Source: Ruania halotolerans (GTDB lineage: Bacteria; Actinomycetota; Actinomycetes; Actinomycetales; Beutenbergiaceae). Taken from it: DNA of 64,000 bases. The notes under the pieces are model-generated. The model made no database searches, was not told the DNA's origin, and saw nothing but the letters and a program-made list of their open reading frames with translations. Below are positions 38,224 to 47,206 of this stretch, in pieces. A program made the translations under genes and the position numbers. The stretch is taken from NCBI RefSeq assembly GCF_021049285.1, contig NZ_CP088017.1:3607380-3671379 (forward strand). The letters are read 5' to 3'. Numbering within the stretch: position 1 is the stretch's first letter; each line of letters begins with the position of its first letter.

Positions 38224-40539
38224 TCAGGCGAACCGGGCTGGCAAGGTGCCGGCATGGGCGGCGCGTAGGTCGCCCAGACTCAGGGTGAGTTGACCTGCCA
38301 CCTCGAGTCCGCCGTCGGCAGTGACGCCCAGCCGCAGCCACGGCACGCCGTGGGACTCGGCGAGTGCGACCAGCGCGTCCTCTCGCTCCGGCTGCACCGC
38401 GACCAGGGCTCGCGCACCGGATTCGGCGAACAACGCCGTCGGAACATCGATCCCGTCCCGGGCGCACAGCTCGTCCAGGTTCACGGCGGCGCCGACGTTG
38501 TGCCGGAGCACGCCGTCGGTGAGGCTCTGTAGCAGACCACCGGCGGCGAGATCGTGCGCCGCGTGCGCCAGGCCGGCCGACGACGCGCCCACCAGCACAT
38601 CCGCCAGGGCCCGCTCGGCGGCGAGGTCGACCACCGGCGGGCGGCCGCCGAGGTGATCGTGGATCACACCGGCCCACACCGAGCCGGAGAGTTCCTCACG
38701 GGTACTGCCGAGCAGGTAGAGGACCAGACCCGCTTCGCTCCAGCCCGACGGCGTGGCGTGGGCCACGTCATCCAGAACGCCCAGCACACCCACGACCGGG
38801 GTCGGGTTGATCGAGGCATCGATGTGGCCCTTGCCGACCTCACCGGCGAGCGTGGAGTTGTACAGGGAGACGTTTCCGCCAGTCACCGGAACACCCAGTT
38901 CGGCGCAGGCATCGGCCAGTCCGGTGATGGCCTGCACGAGTTGCCACATGGCATCCGGGTCTTCCGGGGAACCGAAGTTCAGGCAGTCAGTGACCGCGAG
39001 CGGCCGTGCACCCACCGTGGCGACGTTGCGGTAGGCCTCGGCGAGCGCCTGCTGGGCCCCGATGTACGGGTCAAGTTTGGTGAACCGGCCGTTGGCGTCG
39101 GTGGCGATGGCCACCCCGAGGCCGCTGGCCTCATCCACGCGGATCACGCCGGCGTCGTCGGGCTGGGCCATGGCGGTATTGCCCTGCACGTACCGGTCGT
39201 ACTGGTCGGTGACCCAGGCCTTCGACGCGAGGTTCGGGGAGGCGAGCAGGGTCAGTGCCTGGCCGCGCAGCTCCTCCGACGAGGCCGGCCGCGGAAGGCG
39301 AGCTGCGTCGTCGGCGTTCAGGGCGTCCTGCCAGGCCGGCTTGGCGTACGGGCGGTCGTACACGGGGCCCTCATGGGCCACCGTTGTCGGATCCACATCC
39401 ACGATGCGGTGGCCGTTGTGGTCGATGGTCAGCCGCCCGGTGCCGGTGACCTCACCGATGACCGCAGTCTCCACCTCCCACTTACCGGTGATCGCGAGGA
39501 ACTCCTCGAGCTTGTCCGGCGCCACCACGGCCATCATGCGTTCCTGGGACTCGCTCATCAGGATCTCGCCGGCCGTCAGGGTGGGATCGCGCAACAGCAC
39601 GTTCTCCAGGTCCACGTGCATGCCGCCATCACCGTTGGAGGCGAGCTCGCTGGTGGCGCAGGAGATGCCGGCGGCGCCGAGATCCTGGATGCCCTCCACC
39701 ACGCGGGCGGCGAACAGCTCCAGGCAGCATTCGATGAGGACCTTCTCCATGAACGGGTCGCCCACCTGCACGCTCGGGCGCTTGGAGGGCTTGTCCGCAT
39801 CGAAGGTCTCCGACGCCAGGATGGAGGCGCCGCCGATGCCGTCACCACCGGTGCGGGCGCCGAACAGCACCACCTTGTTCCCCGCGCCTTCGGCGTTGGC
39901 GAGGTGGATGTCCTCGTGCCGCAGCACCCCCACGCACAGGGCGTTCACGAGCGGGTTGCGCTGGTAAGACGCGTCGAACTCGGTCTCCCCGCCGATGTTC
40001 GGCAGGCCGAGAGAGTTGCCGTACCCGCCCACGCCGGAGACCACGCCGTGCACCACACGTGCGGTGTCCGGGTGATCGATGGCGCCGAATCGCAGCTGAT
40101 CCATCACGGCCACCGGGCGCGCGCCCATGGAGATGATGTCGCGAACGATGCCGCCCACGCCGGTGGCGGCGCCCTGGTAGGGCTCCACAAAGCTGGGGTG
40201 GTTGTGCGATTCGACCTTGAAGGTGACGGCCCAGCCGTCGCCGATGTCGACGACGCCGGCGTTCTGCCCGATCCCGACGAGCAGGTGTTCGCGCATCTCC
40301 TCGGTGGTCTTGTCCCCGAACTGACCGAGGTGGCGCTTGGAGGACTTGTAAGAGCAGTGCTCGGACCACATCACCGAGTACATCGCGAGTTCGGCGGCGG
40401 TGGGGCGGCGCTCGAGGATCTCCACAATCCGGGCGTACTCGTCTTCCTTCAGGCCGAGCTCAGCGTAGGGAAGCTTCGCGTCCGGTGTGGCGGCGGCGTT
40501 CTCGACAGTATCGATGGTCCCAGCAGGCACTTCGGTCAT
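38224..40539 (-). CDS. purL: phosphoribosylformylglycinamidine synthase subunit PurL (small type)
   Basis: A 771-residue FGAM synthetase of the PurS/Q/L type. Visible: [54 protein letters not shown] and [16 protein letters not shown], with a second, duplicated half that ends [11 protein letters not shown]. purS and purQ are not in the window, so they must be elsewhere. The ATG of MTEVPAG follows GAGGACC; an ATG four codons earlier is less likely. Confidence 0.96.
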   Translation of the reverse strand: MTEVPAGTIDTVENAAATPDAKLPYAELGLKEDEYARIVEILERRPTAAELAMYSVMWSEHCSYKSSKRHLGQFGDKTTEEMREHLLVGIGQNAGVVDIGDGWAVTFKVESHNHPSFVEPYQGAATGVGGIVRDIISMGARPVAVMDQLRFGAIDHPDTARVVHGVVSGVGGYGNSLGLPNIGGETEFDASYQRNPLVNALCVGVLRHEDIHLANAEGAGNKVVLFGARTGGDGIGGASILASETFDADKPSKRPSVQVGDPFMEKVLIECCLELFAARVVEGIQDLGAAGISCATSELASNGDGGMHVDLENVLLRDPTLTAGEILMSESQERMMAVVAPDKLEEFLAITGKWEVETAVIGEVTGTGRLTIDHNGHRIVDVDPTTVAHEGPVYDRPYAKPAWQDALNADDAARLPRPASSEELRGQALTLLASPNLASKAWVTDQYDRYVQGNTAMAQPDDAGVIRVDEASGLGVAIATDANGRFTKLDPYIGAQQALAEAYRNVATVGARPLAVTDCLNFGSPEDPDAMWQLVQAITGLADACAELGVPVTGGNVSLYNSTLAGEVGKGHIDASINPTPVVGVLGVLDDVAHATPSGWSEAGLVLYLLGSTREELSGSVWAGVIHDHLGGRPPVVDLAAERALADVLVGASSAGLAHAAHDLAAGGLLQSLTDGVLRHNVGAAVNLDELCARDGIDVPTALFAESGARALVAVQPEREDALVALAESHGVPWLRLGVTADGGLEVAGQLTLSLGDLRAAHAGTLPARFA

Positions 40540-40651
40540 CTTGGTCCTCACGCGACGCGGGCGAGCGGCGGGGCGTGCCAGGGGCGTCGACCAGCGCTCA
40601 GGAGCAACTCAACTCTACTGGCCCGCAGGCACGCGCCCGTTCTCCGCGGAA

Positions 40652-40685
40652 CCCTCCCCCGGCCGGGCCTTCGCCGGCCGGAGGG
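40652..40685. terminator. GC-rich hairpin between purL and the DUF4185 gene
   Basis: CCCTCC pairs with GGAGGG and the inner GGCCGG with CCGGCC, with a three-base bulge. It lies about 115 bp upstream of the purL start (minus strand) and 125 bp before the DUF4185 gene, so its role as terminator is uncertain. Confidence 0.35.
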
Positions 40686-40720
40686 TACCCCGCCACGGAC
40701 CGCTGGGAGGGCACACGTCC

Positions 40721-40751
40721 TTGACGGCGATGCGGTTCCTCCTGGCATACT
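40721..40751 (+). promoter_or_regulatory. candidate promoter of the DUF4185 gene
   Basis: TTGACG (-35-like) at 40721 and CATACT (-10-like) at 40746, spaced by 19 bp, which is longer than ideal. A perfect operator palindrome begins nine bases after it. Confidence 0.45.
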
Positions 40752-40759
40752 CCTCACCA

Positions 40760-40779
40760 GCGAGTAAACGATTACTCGC
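40760..40779. promoter_or_regulatory. perfect palindromic operator upstream of the DUF4185 gene
   Basis: GCGAGTAA and TTACTCGC are exact reverse complements around ACGA, so the site is centred on CG as LacI-family operators are. It covers the expected transcription start. The second LacI gene of the window, 2.6 kb downstream, is a candidate binder. Confidence 0.65.
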
Positions 40780-40808
40780 CCTGCCATCGACGTCAGGAGT
40801 GGTTTGTC

Positions 40809-41906
40809 ATGACCCACACACCCAGAAACCGCACATCGATCAGCCGCCGCACCCTACTCCGCGGAAGCGCTGCCGTGGGGCTCGCTGCTGCAGGCCTGTC
40901 CGTCAACGCGGCCGGTGCCTCTGCGGCCGTCACCAGCACGAAGATCAAGGACCTCGTCGGCACCCAGACCCCGGTGCAGTACGGCATCGGGGCCACCGAC
41001 CTCGGCATCCCGGCGATCGCCCCGGACGGCCGGGCCGTGTGGGTCTTCGGTGACACCTGGCTGGACCACGTGGGCGGCACGAACTGGCGCTCCCCGGTGG
41101 CGCTGTACTCGGGCACCACCAACCCGAACGCCGGAGTGACGTTCAACGGCTGCGCCGGGAATGGCGCCACCACCCAGGCCCATGCCCCGCAACTGTGGTA
41201 CTACCCGCACGATCACTACTTCACCACCGTGATCCCGTCCGATGTGATCACCATCGGCGGCACGATGTACCTGCACGCCATCGTGAACGGCCCGCACTTC
41301 GGCGCCGTGCGATGGACGGAGGTGTGGCAGTCGACCGACTCCGGTGCCACCTGGCAGCACACCGGGCTCACCTTCCCGGGCGACAAGGACGGCGGCTACT
41401 TCCAGTGCATCACCTGGGGTCAGGGCAACGACGGTTACGTCTACCTGTTCGCCACTGGCTTCCAGCGGGATAAGGGCATCAAGCTCTACCGCGTGCCCGA
41501 GACCCAGATCACCAACGGCGCGGCGTACCAGCCATGGGGCTGGAACGGGTCCCACTGGGTGTGGGGCGCCACCGCCACCGAGGTGTTGCCCGGCGGATTC
41601 GGTGAGATGTGCCTGCGGCCCCTCGGCGGCAAGTGGCTGCTCACCTACTTCAACGCCCAGGACTACCGGATCGACGCGATGGTGCTGAACACGCCCACGG
41701 ACAATCTGCACACGGCCGCGAAGACCACCCTGCTCTGGGGCGGGGAGTGGGGCTCGGAATCACACAGCCACGTGGCGCAGTTGTACGGGGGGTACGTGAT
41801 TCCCGGCTCGAGCCTGTCCGATCTGCACCTGAGCGTGAGCCAGTGGAAGACGGCAGACAACAGCGTCTACCACTCGATGCAGTTCCGCATTCAGGGCCTA
41901 CTCTGA
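40809..41906 (+). CDS. Tat-exported DUF4185 domain-containing protein
   Basis: A 365-residue protein with a twin-arginine signal (SRRTLLRGSAAVGLAAAGL, cut after ASA near residue 38). The mature part is a five-bladed-propeller-like DUF4185 domain: GRAVWVFGDTW, NGATTQAHAPQLWYYPHDHYF, GGYFQCITWGQGNDGYVYLFATGF, with the HxHxA and GxxHV segments. DUF4185 proteins are often found with glycan-degrading enzymes and some are arabinanases. A wall glycan role is plausible, not shown. It has its own promoter with a palindromic operator. Confidence 0.85.
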   Translation: MTHTPRNRTSISRRTLLRGSAAVGLAAAGLSVNAAGASAAVTSTKIKDLVGTQTPVQYGIGATDLGIPAIAPDGRAVWVFGDTWLDHVGGTNWRSPVALYSGTTNPNAGVTFNGCAGNGATTQAHAPQLWYYPHDHYFTTVIPSDVITIGGTMYLHAIVNGPHFGAVRWTEVWQSTDSGATWQHTGLTFPGDKDGGYFQCITWGQGNDGYVYLFATGFQRDKGIKLYRVPETQITNGAAYQPWGWNGSHWVWGATATEVLPGGFGEMCLRPLGGKWLLTYFNAQDYRIDAMVLNTPTDNLHTAAKTTLLWGGEWGSESHSHVAQLYGGYVIPGSSLSDLHLSVSQWKTADNSVYHSMQFRIQGLL

Positions 41907-41912
41907 GGGGTC

Positions 41913-42425
41913 ATGACAGCCTTCAGCACGCGCCCGTGGGTCGGCATCCCGGCCGAACGCCCGATCGTCGTGGGTGTCGAGCCCGGGCAGGATCCGCGTG
42001 TGCTGCACCGCGCCGGGGAGGTGGCAGGCATCTACGGCACCGGTGTGGTGGCCACCTGGGTGGATCCCACCCACGTGCTGGTGACGAGCGAGCTCTCCGG
42101 AGTCCCGGCGCTCGCCCCGGTGGATCCGGACGCCACCAACGGCGATGACATCACCACACTCGACGAGCAAGTGCACGCACTGGTGCGGGGCGAGCTGACG
42201 CCGTCGGGCGTGCCGTGGCGGTTCGTGCGGGGCTCCGGCGAGGTTGCCCGCGGACTTGCCGAGGCGGCGCGCGAGTACCGCGCGCCGATGATCGTGGTGG
42301 GCGCCCGCCGTCCGGGCTTCTCCGGGTGGATGAACGAGGTGATCGGTGGGTCCGTGGCGGGCCATCTGGTGCACACCCAGGAGGTACCGGTACTCGTGGT
42401 ACCGCTTGGTCAGGAGGGCAGGTGA
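41913..42425 (+). CDS. universal stress protein family protein
   Basis: A 170-residue UspA-fold protein. RPIVVGVEPGQDPRVL forms strand 1, and the ATP-binding pattern MIVVGARRPGFSGWMNEVIGGSVAGHLVHTQEVPVLVVP is split over residues 125-163 with the G-x2-G-x9-G-(S/T) spacing. It lies 6 bp after DUF4185 and is coupled to crcB by GTGA. A link between USP and fluoride exporters is unusual and may reflect stress control. Confidence 0.88.
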   Translation: MTAFSTRPWVGIPAERPIVVGVEPGQDPRVLHRAGEVAGIYGTGVVATWVDPTHVLVTSELSGVPALAPVDPDATNGDDITTLDEQVHALVRGELTPSGVPWRFVRGSGEVARGLAEAAREYRAPMIVVGARRPGFSGWMNEVIGGSVAGHLVHTQEVPVLVVPLGQEGR

Positions 42426-42847
42426 ATCGACTCCGTCTCGGCGGGGTGGTGGCCGTCGGTGGCAGCCTGGGCACGCTCGCCCGGTACGGGCTCACGGAGG
42501 CCTTGGGCCCTCCCGACGGCGTCCCGTGGGCAACGTTGACGGCGAACCTCGCCGGTGCGTTCGCCTTGGGAGTGCTGCTCGAGGCACTGCTGCGCGCCGG
42601 GGAGGAGAACGCGACCCGGCGAGCCATCCGGCTCGGGATCGGGACCGGGTTCCTCGGCGGATTCACCACCTTCTCCAGCCTCGCCCTGGAGACCGAGCGC
42701 CTGATCAACGGCGGCCAGCTCGGCCTCGCGGCCGGGTACGTCCTCGCGAGCCTGAGCCTGGGCCTGTTGCTTGCATTGGCAGGGATCGCCGCGGGCGGGG
42801 CCCGTTCGCGACGCACCGGTCCGCCTGAGCACGGTGGCGTCCGATGA
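42422..42847 (+). CDS. crcB: fluoride exporter CrcB/Fluc, subunit 1
   Basis: A 141-residue four-helix membrane protein. GGSLGTLARYGLTE starts helix 1 and GTGFLGGFTTFSSLALE (helix 3) holds the Gly and Phe residues that line the fluoride pore. Its GTG overlaps the USP stop. Two different crcB genes in tandem form a heterodimer in some bacteria. There is no space for a fluoride riboswitch in front. Confidence 0.92.
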   Translation: MNRLRLGGVVAVGGSLGTLARYGLTEALGPPDGVPWATLTANLAGAFALGVLLEALLRAGEENATRRAIRLGIGTGFLGGFTTFSSLALETERLINGGQLGLAAGYVLASLSLGLLLALAGIAAGGARSRRTGPPEHGGVR

Positions 42848-43215
42848 TCACCGTGCTGATCGCCGTCACCGGTGGGCTGGGTGCGGCGCTGCGATTCTGG
42901 GCGGACGGGGCGATCAGGGCCCGGTGGCAGACTGCACTGCCGGTGGCCACCATCGGGATCAACACGGCCGGTTCGCTACTGATCGGGGTGCTCGCCGGCC
43001 TGCTGGGCACCGGCACGATCGGGGTGAGCGCGACGGTGCTCAGCATCGGGCTGTGCGGAGGGTTCACCACGTTCTCCACCGCCATGGTGGAGTCGGCACG
43101 GCTGCTGCTCGCCGGAGACCGCCGCCGGTGCGCGGCAAACCTCGCCATCACGATGATGCTCACCCTGGCAGCCGCGGCGCTGGGATTCGCACTGGCAACC
43201 GCGATCGTCCAGTGA
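42844..43215 (+). CDS. crcB: fluoride exporter CrcB/Fluc, subunit 2
   Basis: A 123-residue membrane protein with VTGGLGAALRFWADG, TIGINTAGSLLIGVLAG and GLCGGFTTFSTAMVES. It is only distantly similar to subunit 1, so the two likely pair as unequal halves of the channel. The start overlaps the previous stop as ATGA. Confidence 0.92.
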   Translation: MITVLIAVTGGLGAALRFWADGAIRARWQTALPVATIGINTAGSLLIGVLAGLLGTGTIGVSATVLSIGLCGGFTTFSTAMVESARLLLAGDRRRCAANLAITMMLTLAAAALGFALATAIVQ

Positions 43216-43407
43216 TGCTCACCGGACCTTTCCGGTAGGCGAACCACACTGCCGACGGCGGGCGTGGCGTTCGCGCACACCACCGGTATTCGAAGGGGAG
43301 CACGGCGCCAGGTTTGCACCGTTTCAATCCAGACCGGTAGCGTCACGGGCGCGGCGCGGGCCAGCACGATGAACCGTGCACCCGCAGCCGAGTGCGAGGA
43401 GGTCATC

Positions 43408-44418
43408 GTGGCTAGTGTCACGATTCAGGACGTCGCCCGACGGGCGGGAGTCTCGGCTGCCACGGTCTCGAACTACTTCAACTGGCCGGACCGCCTCTCG
43501 GACCGGATGAGGCTGCAGGTCCAGCGCGCGGTCGATGAGTTGGGCTTCGTGCCGAATATGCCGGCCCGGCAGTTGCGCCGTTCCCGGAGCAACACCATCG
43601 GCCTTTCGGTGATCAACGCCTCGAATCCGTTCTTTGCCGACATCGTGGTGGCGGTGGAGAAGGCGGCGGCCGCGCGAGGGCTGAGCGTGATGGTGGGCAG
43701 CACGCACGAGTCCCCGCACCAGCAGGATGCGTACCTGCGGATGTTCGAGCAGTTCCGCTTCGATGGCATCATCCTGAGCCCGTTCGATGCGGGCGTCCAG
43801 CATGCCCAGCAGATCGCTTCCCGTGGCACGCCGGTGGTGCTCGTGGACCACCGGGACGAGACGCAAACCCTGTCGTCGGCGTCCACCGATCATGTGCTCG
43901 GCGGCCAATTCGCCGCGCGGCACCTGCTCGAGGTGGGGTGCCGCCGGCTGGTGTTCGCCTCCGGCCCACCCGGGGTGCGGCAGGTGGAAGAGCGTTTGCG
44001 TGGCGCGCAACAGGTGGTTGACGCCACCGACGGCGTCACCCTGACCGTGCTGGACGGACCAGACCTGGACATCGACGTCGGCAGGGCCACCGGGCGCCGA
44101 ATCGCGGCCATGTCGGCATCGAACCGGCCGGACGGGGTGTTCGCCGGCAATGACATGGCAGCGATCGGCATCATGCAGGGCCTCATCGGAGCCGGACTGA
44201 CGGTGCCGGGGGACGTGGCGGTGCTCGGGTATGACGACATCGCGTTCGCGGAGACCACCTCGGTACCGCTCAGCTCGGTGCGGCAGGTGAGCCGCGATAT
44301 CGGCGCAGCTGCTGCCGAACTGCTCCTGGGCGAGCTCGACGTGCCGGGGCGCCCTCGCGAGCAGTTGGTGTTCCAACCCCAGCTGATGGCACGGGCAAGT
44401 ACGGCGCGCACGGGGTGA
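43408..44418 (+). CDS. LacI family transcriptional regulator
   Basis: A 336-residue repressor. The helix-turn-helix is TIQDVARRAGVSAATVSNYFN and the hinge carries PNMPARQLRRSRSNTIGL. The ligand-binding part has DGIILSPFD, LVDHRDET, GVFAGNDMAAIGIMQGL and VLGYDDIAFAE. The GTG start follows GAGGAGG. It reads in the same direction as the DUF4185/USP/crcB genes and may bind the palindrome at 40760. A hexamer pair TTGCAC/TAGCGT around 43314-43343 could be its own promoter. Ligand unknown. Confidence 0.92.
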   Translation: MASVTIQDVARRAGVSAATVSNYFNWPDRLSDRMRLQVQRAVDELGFVPNMPARQLRRSRSNTIGLSVINASNPFFADIVVAVEKAAAARGLSVMVGSTHESPHQQDAYLRMFEQFRFDGIILSPFDAGVQHAQQIASRGTPVVLVDHRDETQTLSSASTDHVLGGQFAARHLLEVGCRRLVFASGPPGVRQVEERLRGAQQVVDATDGVTLTVLDGPDLDIDVGRATGRRIAAMSASNRPDGVFAGNDMAAIGIMQGLIGAGLTVPGDVAVLGYDDIAFAETTSVPLSSVRQVSRDIGAAAAELLLGELDVPGRPREQLVFQPQLMARASTARTG

Positions 44419-44489
44419 GCGGACCTACCGGGACGGCCGCAGGCATTGCATGATGGACGCAACCACGCCCCGAACCTCGTGAGGATGAG

Positions 44490-44888
44490 ATGAGCCGCAC
44501 CGCAGGAGACCCGAATCTGCCGATCGAGACCCTTCGGGAGGCGCTGACCGTCCGCCGCGTCTTCGGCGAGGCCTACACGGTGGGCGAGACCACGGTGATC
44601 CCGGTGGCCCGGGTGATCGGCGGGTCCGGGATGGGCTACGGCTCCGGGATGGGCCGGGACCCGCAGGGCACCACCGACGGACCCAGCGCCGAGGGAACCG
44701 GCGGCGGGGGCGCCGTAGGCATGTGCGCGTGGCCGTCGGGTGCCTATGTGGTCCACGACGGCGAGGTCACCTGGAAGCCGGCGTTCGACGTCAACCTTGC
44801 GGTGCTCGGTGGTCAGGCACTCGCCGGGGTGGTGGCGATGTCCGTCGCCTGCGCATTGCGCGCGAAGTTCCGCCGCCGCAGGATCTGA
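44490..44888 (+). CDS. GerW/YtfJ family sporulation-like protein
   Basis: A 132-residue protein with LTVRRVFGEAYTVGETTVIPVARVIGGSGMGYG and a Gly-rich low-complexity loop, followed by AYVVHDGEVTWKPAFDVN and a C-terminal hydrophobic helix. That is the GerW (YtfJ) layout; the family is widespread in actinobacteria that do not form endospores, so the name should not be read as sporulation. GAGGATGAG precedes the ATG. Confidence 0.88.
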   Translation: MSRTAGDPNLPIETLREALTVRRVFGEAYTVGETTVIPVARVIGGSGMGYGSGMGRDPQGTTDGPSAEGTGGGGAVGMCAWPSGAYVVHDGEVTWKPAFDVNLAVLGGQALAGVVAMSVACALRAKFRRRRI

Positions 44889-44904
44889 CACCCTCCCTCC
44901 GACG

Positions 44905-44960
44905 CGAGTGCGGCCAATTTCGTTCACCAGGTGAGATGTTCGCGAGATTCGCCGCACTCG
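44905..44960. repeat. nested-palindrome intergenic repeat, copy A
   Basis: CGAGTGCGGC pairs perfectly with GCCGCACTCG; inside, TTTCG faces CGCGAGA and TCACC faces GGTGA. It lies between converging genes (GerW-like and SGNH hydrolase), so it may also terminate transcription. Copy B near 61.3 kb has the same words in the same order. Confidence 0.7.
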
Positions 44961-44968
44961 GCGCGGTC

Positions 44969-45982
44969 TCAGTGCGTTGCAGGCGCTGGGGTCAGTGCGC
45001 TGAGCGCGGAGGCCAACCGCTGACCCATCAACTGGTATCCCTCGGGTCCCGGGTGCAGACCGTCATGCAGCAGTTTTTCCTCGTCCGTGCCGATGATGCT
45101 CAGCCCGTCGATCACGGTGATCCGCCCGTCGTGTGCGTTCAGCGCCGCCACGACCTCACCGATCGCCTCGCGCATCTGCACCAGGGTGAGGCCGTCGTGA
45201 TCCGCCGAGTTCTCCCGCGCCGGGCAGCCGATCGGGGTGATGACGGCGATGGTCGCCTCCGGGTGTGCGGCACGCACCCGCTCGACGAACCCGGAGATCT
45301 GCGGCGCGAAGGACCGTTCGTTGAAGGACGTCCGGCCGTGGATGTTGATCCCCAGGCACAGCGAGATTACGTCGGCCGGGGTCTGCGCGATGGCGTGTTC
45401 GGCGATCGGGTCGAGGTGGCACTGGCCGCCGAAGCCGAGGCAGGTCAGGTCCCATCCGAGCGTGGTGGCGGCGATCGCCGGCCAGGTCTGGCTCGGCCCG
45501 GCCGCCGCCGAGCACTGCGTGATGGAGCTGCCGTAGGTGATCCAGCGAGGGCGCTGGGCCAAGGGGGCGACGGCGGTCGCGGCCTTCAGAGTCAGCGCAC
45601 CGACCGTTGTGTGCCCTGCCTGGGGGAGCCAGAGGCGGACCTCATGCTCGCCGTCGGGCAGGTCCACCTCGAGGACGTGCGATCCGGAGGTGAGCTCGAC
45701 ACGACGGTGTAGTGCGTCCTCGACCGTGACGTCCACAAACCCTGGGGCGTCGTACTCATAGGTGAGCGGCAGGCTCAGACCCGACGCGTCGGTGCGTAGC
45801 TCGGCGCGCACGCCCGCGGCCATCTGCGCGTGGCCCACCAGCACTGGGGCGTGGGCCCGGTCGGCGCGCTCGGGTGGAAGGCGCCACGGGCGCCAGGTGT
45901 CACCATCGGGGACCCATGAAATGGCACCCCGCCAGTACTCGGATGAGACAGATGGTTCCAGGATCTGGGCTTCGTCGCTCAC
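44969..45982 (-). CDS. SGNH/GDSL-type hydrolase, probable carbohydrate esterase
   Basis: A 337-residue protein. The N-terminal 150 residues form a beta-sandwich (FVDVTVEDALHRRVELTSG) and the C-terminal domain is the GDSL fold: the nucleophile Ser in ITYGSSITQ, the oxyanion Gly in CLGFGGQ, Asn in CLGINI and the catalytic Asp-x2-His in LLHDGLHPG. Such two-domain SGNH enzymes often deacetylate sugars. No signal peptide is seen. The GTG start lies 11 bp after the aminotransferase stop and has a poor ribosome site, so it may rely on coupling. Confidence 0.82.
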   Translation of the reverse strand: MSDEAQILEPSVSSEYWRGAISWVPDGDTWRPWRLPPERADRAHAPVLVGHAQMAAGVRAELRTDASGLSLPLTYEYDAPGFVDVTVEDALHRRVELTSGSHVLEVDLPDGEHEVRLWLPQAGHTTVGALTLKAATAVAPLAQRPRWITYGSSITQCSAAAGPSQTWPAIAATTLGWDLTCLGFGGQCHLDPIAEHAIAQTPADVISLCLGINIHGRTSFNERSFAPQISGFVERVRAAHPEATIAVITPIGCPARENSADHDGLTLVQMREAIGEVVAALNAHDGRITVIDGLSIIGTDEEKLLHDGLHPGPEGYQLMGQRLASALSALTPAPATH

Positions 45983-45993
45983 GTCGCAGCAGC

Positions 45994-47184
45994 CTACCCG
46001 GCGTGGAAGGCGCTGATCCGCTCGACTGCCTCGGTGACCGCATCGTGACCGGCCGCGAACGACAACCGCACGTATCGCCCACCGCCGATGGGATCGAAGT
46101 CGATCCCAGGCACGACGGCGACCCCTGCCTCCTCGAGGAGGGCGCGACTCCACGAGGAGGCATCGCTGTGGCGCCCGAGCGTGTCTGCGAGGTCGGCGTA
46201 GAGGTAGAAGGCGCCGTCGGCGGGGGCGATCGGGCCCCACCCGAGGCCAGGGACGGCGTCGAGCAAAGTGGTGCGAGTGCGTGCGAAAGTGGCCACCCGG
46301 GCGTCGGCGGCAGCGTAGGAGGCCGGGGTGAAGGCGGCAGTTGCGGCCAGGGCGGCGGGCGCGGGCGGGCACAGGGCGATGTTCCCGGCGAGCGCATCCA
46401 CGGCGCTGCGCAGATCGGGTGGGACCAGCGCCCAGCCGATCCGCCAGCCGGTCATCCCCCAGTACTTGGAGAAGGAGGAGACCACCACACAGCTGCGGGA
46501 GGTCTCCCGGGCGCTGACCCCACGGGCGTCGGGGTCCTCAGGATCATCGGGGTAGGTGATCCCGTGATAGATCTCGTCGCTGATCAGCCGCACGTCGTGG
46601 GCATCGCACCAGGCAGTGAGGGAGGCGAGTTCGGCGCGGGTGAGCATGGTGCCGGTGGGGTTGGCAGGCGAAGCGACCACGAGGCCACGCAATGGACCAC
46701 GACGAGCCGCCACCTCGTCCAGCAGGTCCGGGGTGGGCTGGAACCTGTGCTCGGGCCCGCAGGGGATGTCCACCACCTCGCAACCCAGGGCCGTGAGGAT
46801 GTTGCGGTAGGCCGGGTAGCCCGGGCTTGCGAGCGCCACCCGGTCGCCTGGGTCGAACGCGGCGAGGAAGGTGAGTACGAAGGCGCCGGAAGATCCGGTG
46901 GTGATGGCCACGTCATCACCGGTGAGGTCGAGGCCGTACCAACGGCGGTAATGGCCGGCGATCTCCTCCCGCAGCGGGCGGGGGCCGAGGGCACTGGTGT
47001 AGCCGAGATCGTTGGCCTGGTGCAGAGCAACGGCCCGTTCGGCCACATCGGAAGGCGCCCCGCCATCTGGCTCGCCTGCGCACAAGGAGATCACGTCCCG
47101 GCCCGCGGCGCGCAACTGAGCCACCCGGTCGAGGATCGACATCACCTCGAACGGTGGGACGGCGGCACGGCGGGCGGCTCTCAT
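45994..47184 (-). CDS. pyridoxal-phosphate aminotransferase, class I/II
   Basis: A 396-residue fold-type I transaminase. ITTGSSGAFVLTFLAAFD positions the cofactor phosphate, SPANPTGTMLTRAE holds the Asn, LISDEIYHGITY the Asp and Tyr, and SSFSKYWGMTGWRIGW the lysine that binds PLP. It resembles the MalY/aspartate aminotransferase-like group; the amino donor cannot be told. Start ATG of MRAARRAAVPPFEVM is the most family-like; frames upstream overlap the FUSC gene. Confidence 0.9.
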   Translation of the reverse strand: MRAARRAAVPPFEVMSILDRVAQLRAAGRDVISLCAGEPDGGAPSDVAERAVALHQANDLGYTSALGPRPLREEIAGHYRRWYGLDLTGDDVAITTGSSGAFVLTFLAAFDPGDRVALASPGYPAYRNILTALGCEVVDIPCGPEHRFQPTPDLLDEVAARRGPLRGLVVASPANPTGTMLTRAELASLTAWCDAHDVRLISDEIYHGITYPDDPEDPDARGVSARETSRSCVVVSSFSKYWGMTGWRIGWALVPPDLRSAVDALAGNIALCPPAPAALAATAAFTPASYAAADARVATFARTRTTLLDAVPGLGWGPIAPADGAFYLYADLADTLGRHSDASSWSRALLEEAGVAVVPGIDFDPIGGGRYVRLSFAAGHDAVTEAVERISAFHAG

Positions 47185-47206
47185 GGTCGCCACGCTACCT
47201 GCGCGA

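Noticed and set aside
38554-40767. 737-codon open frame opposite purL
   Set aside because: purL is unmistakable on the other strand, and this frame is His/Arg/Gly-rich without motifs.
42422-43215. Fluoride riboswitch before crcB
   Set aside because: The crcB start overlaps the USP stop, so no leader exists for it.
44490-44888. Evidence of endospore formation
   Set aside because: GerW/YtfJ-like proteins are common in non-spore-forming actinobacteria, and no other spore gene is present.
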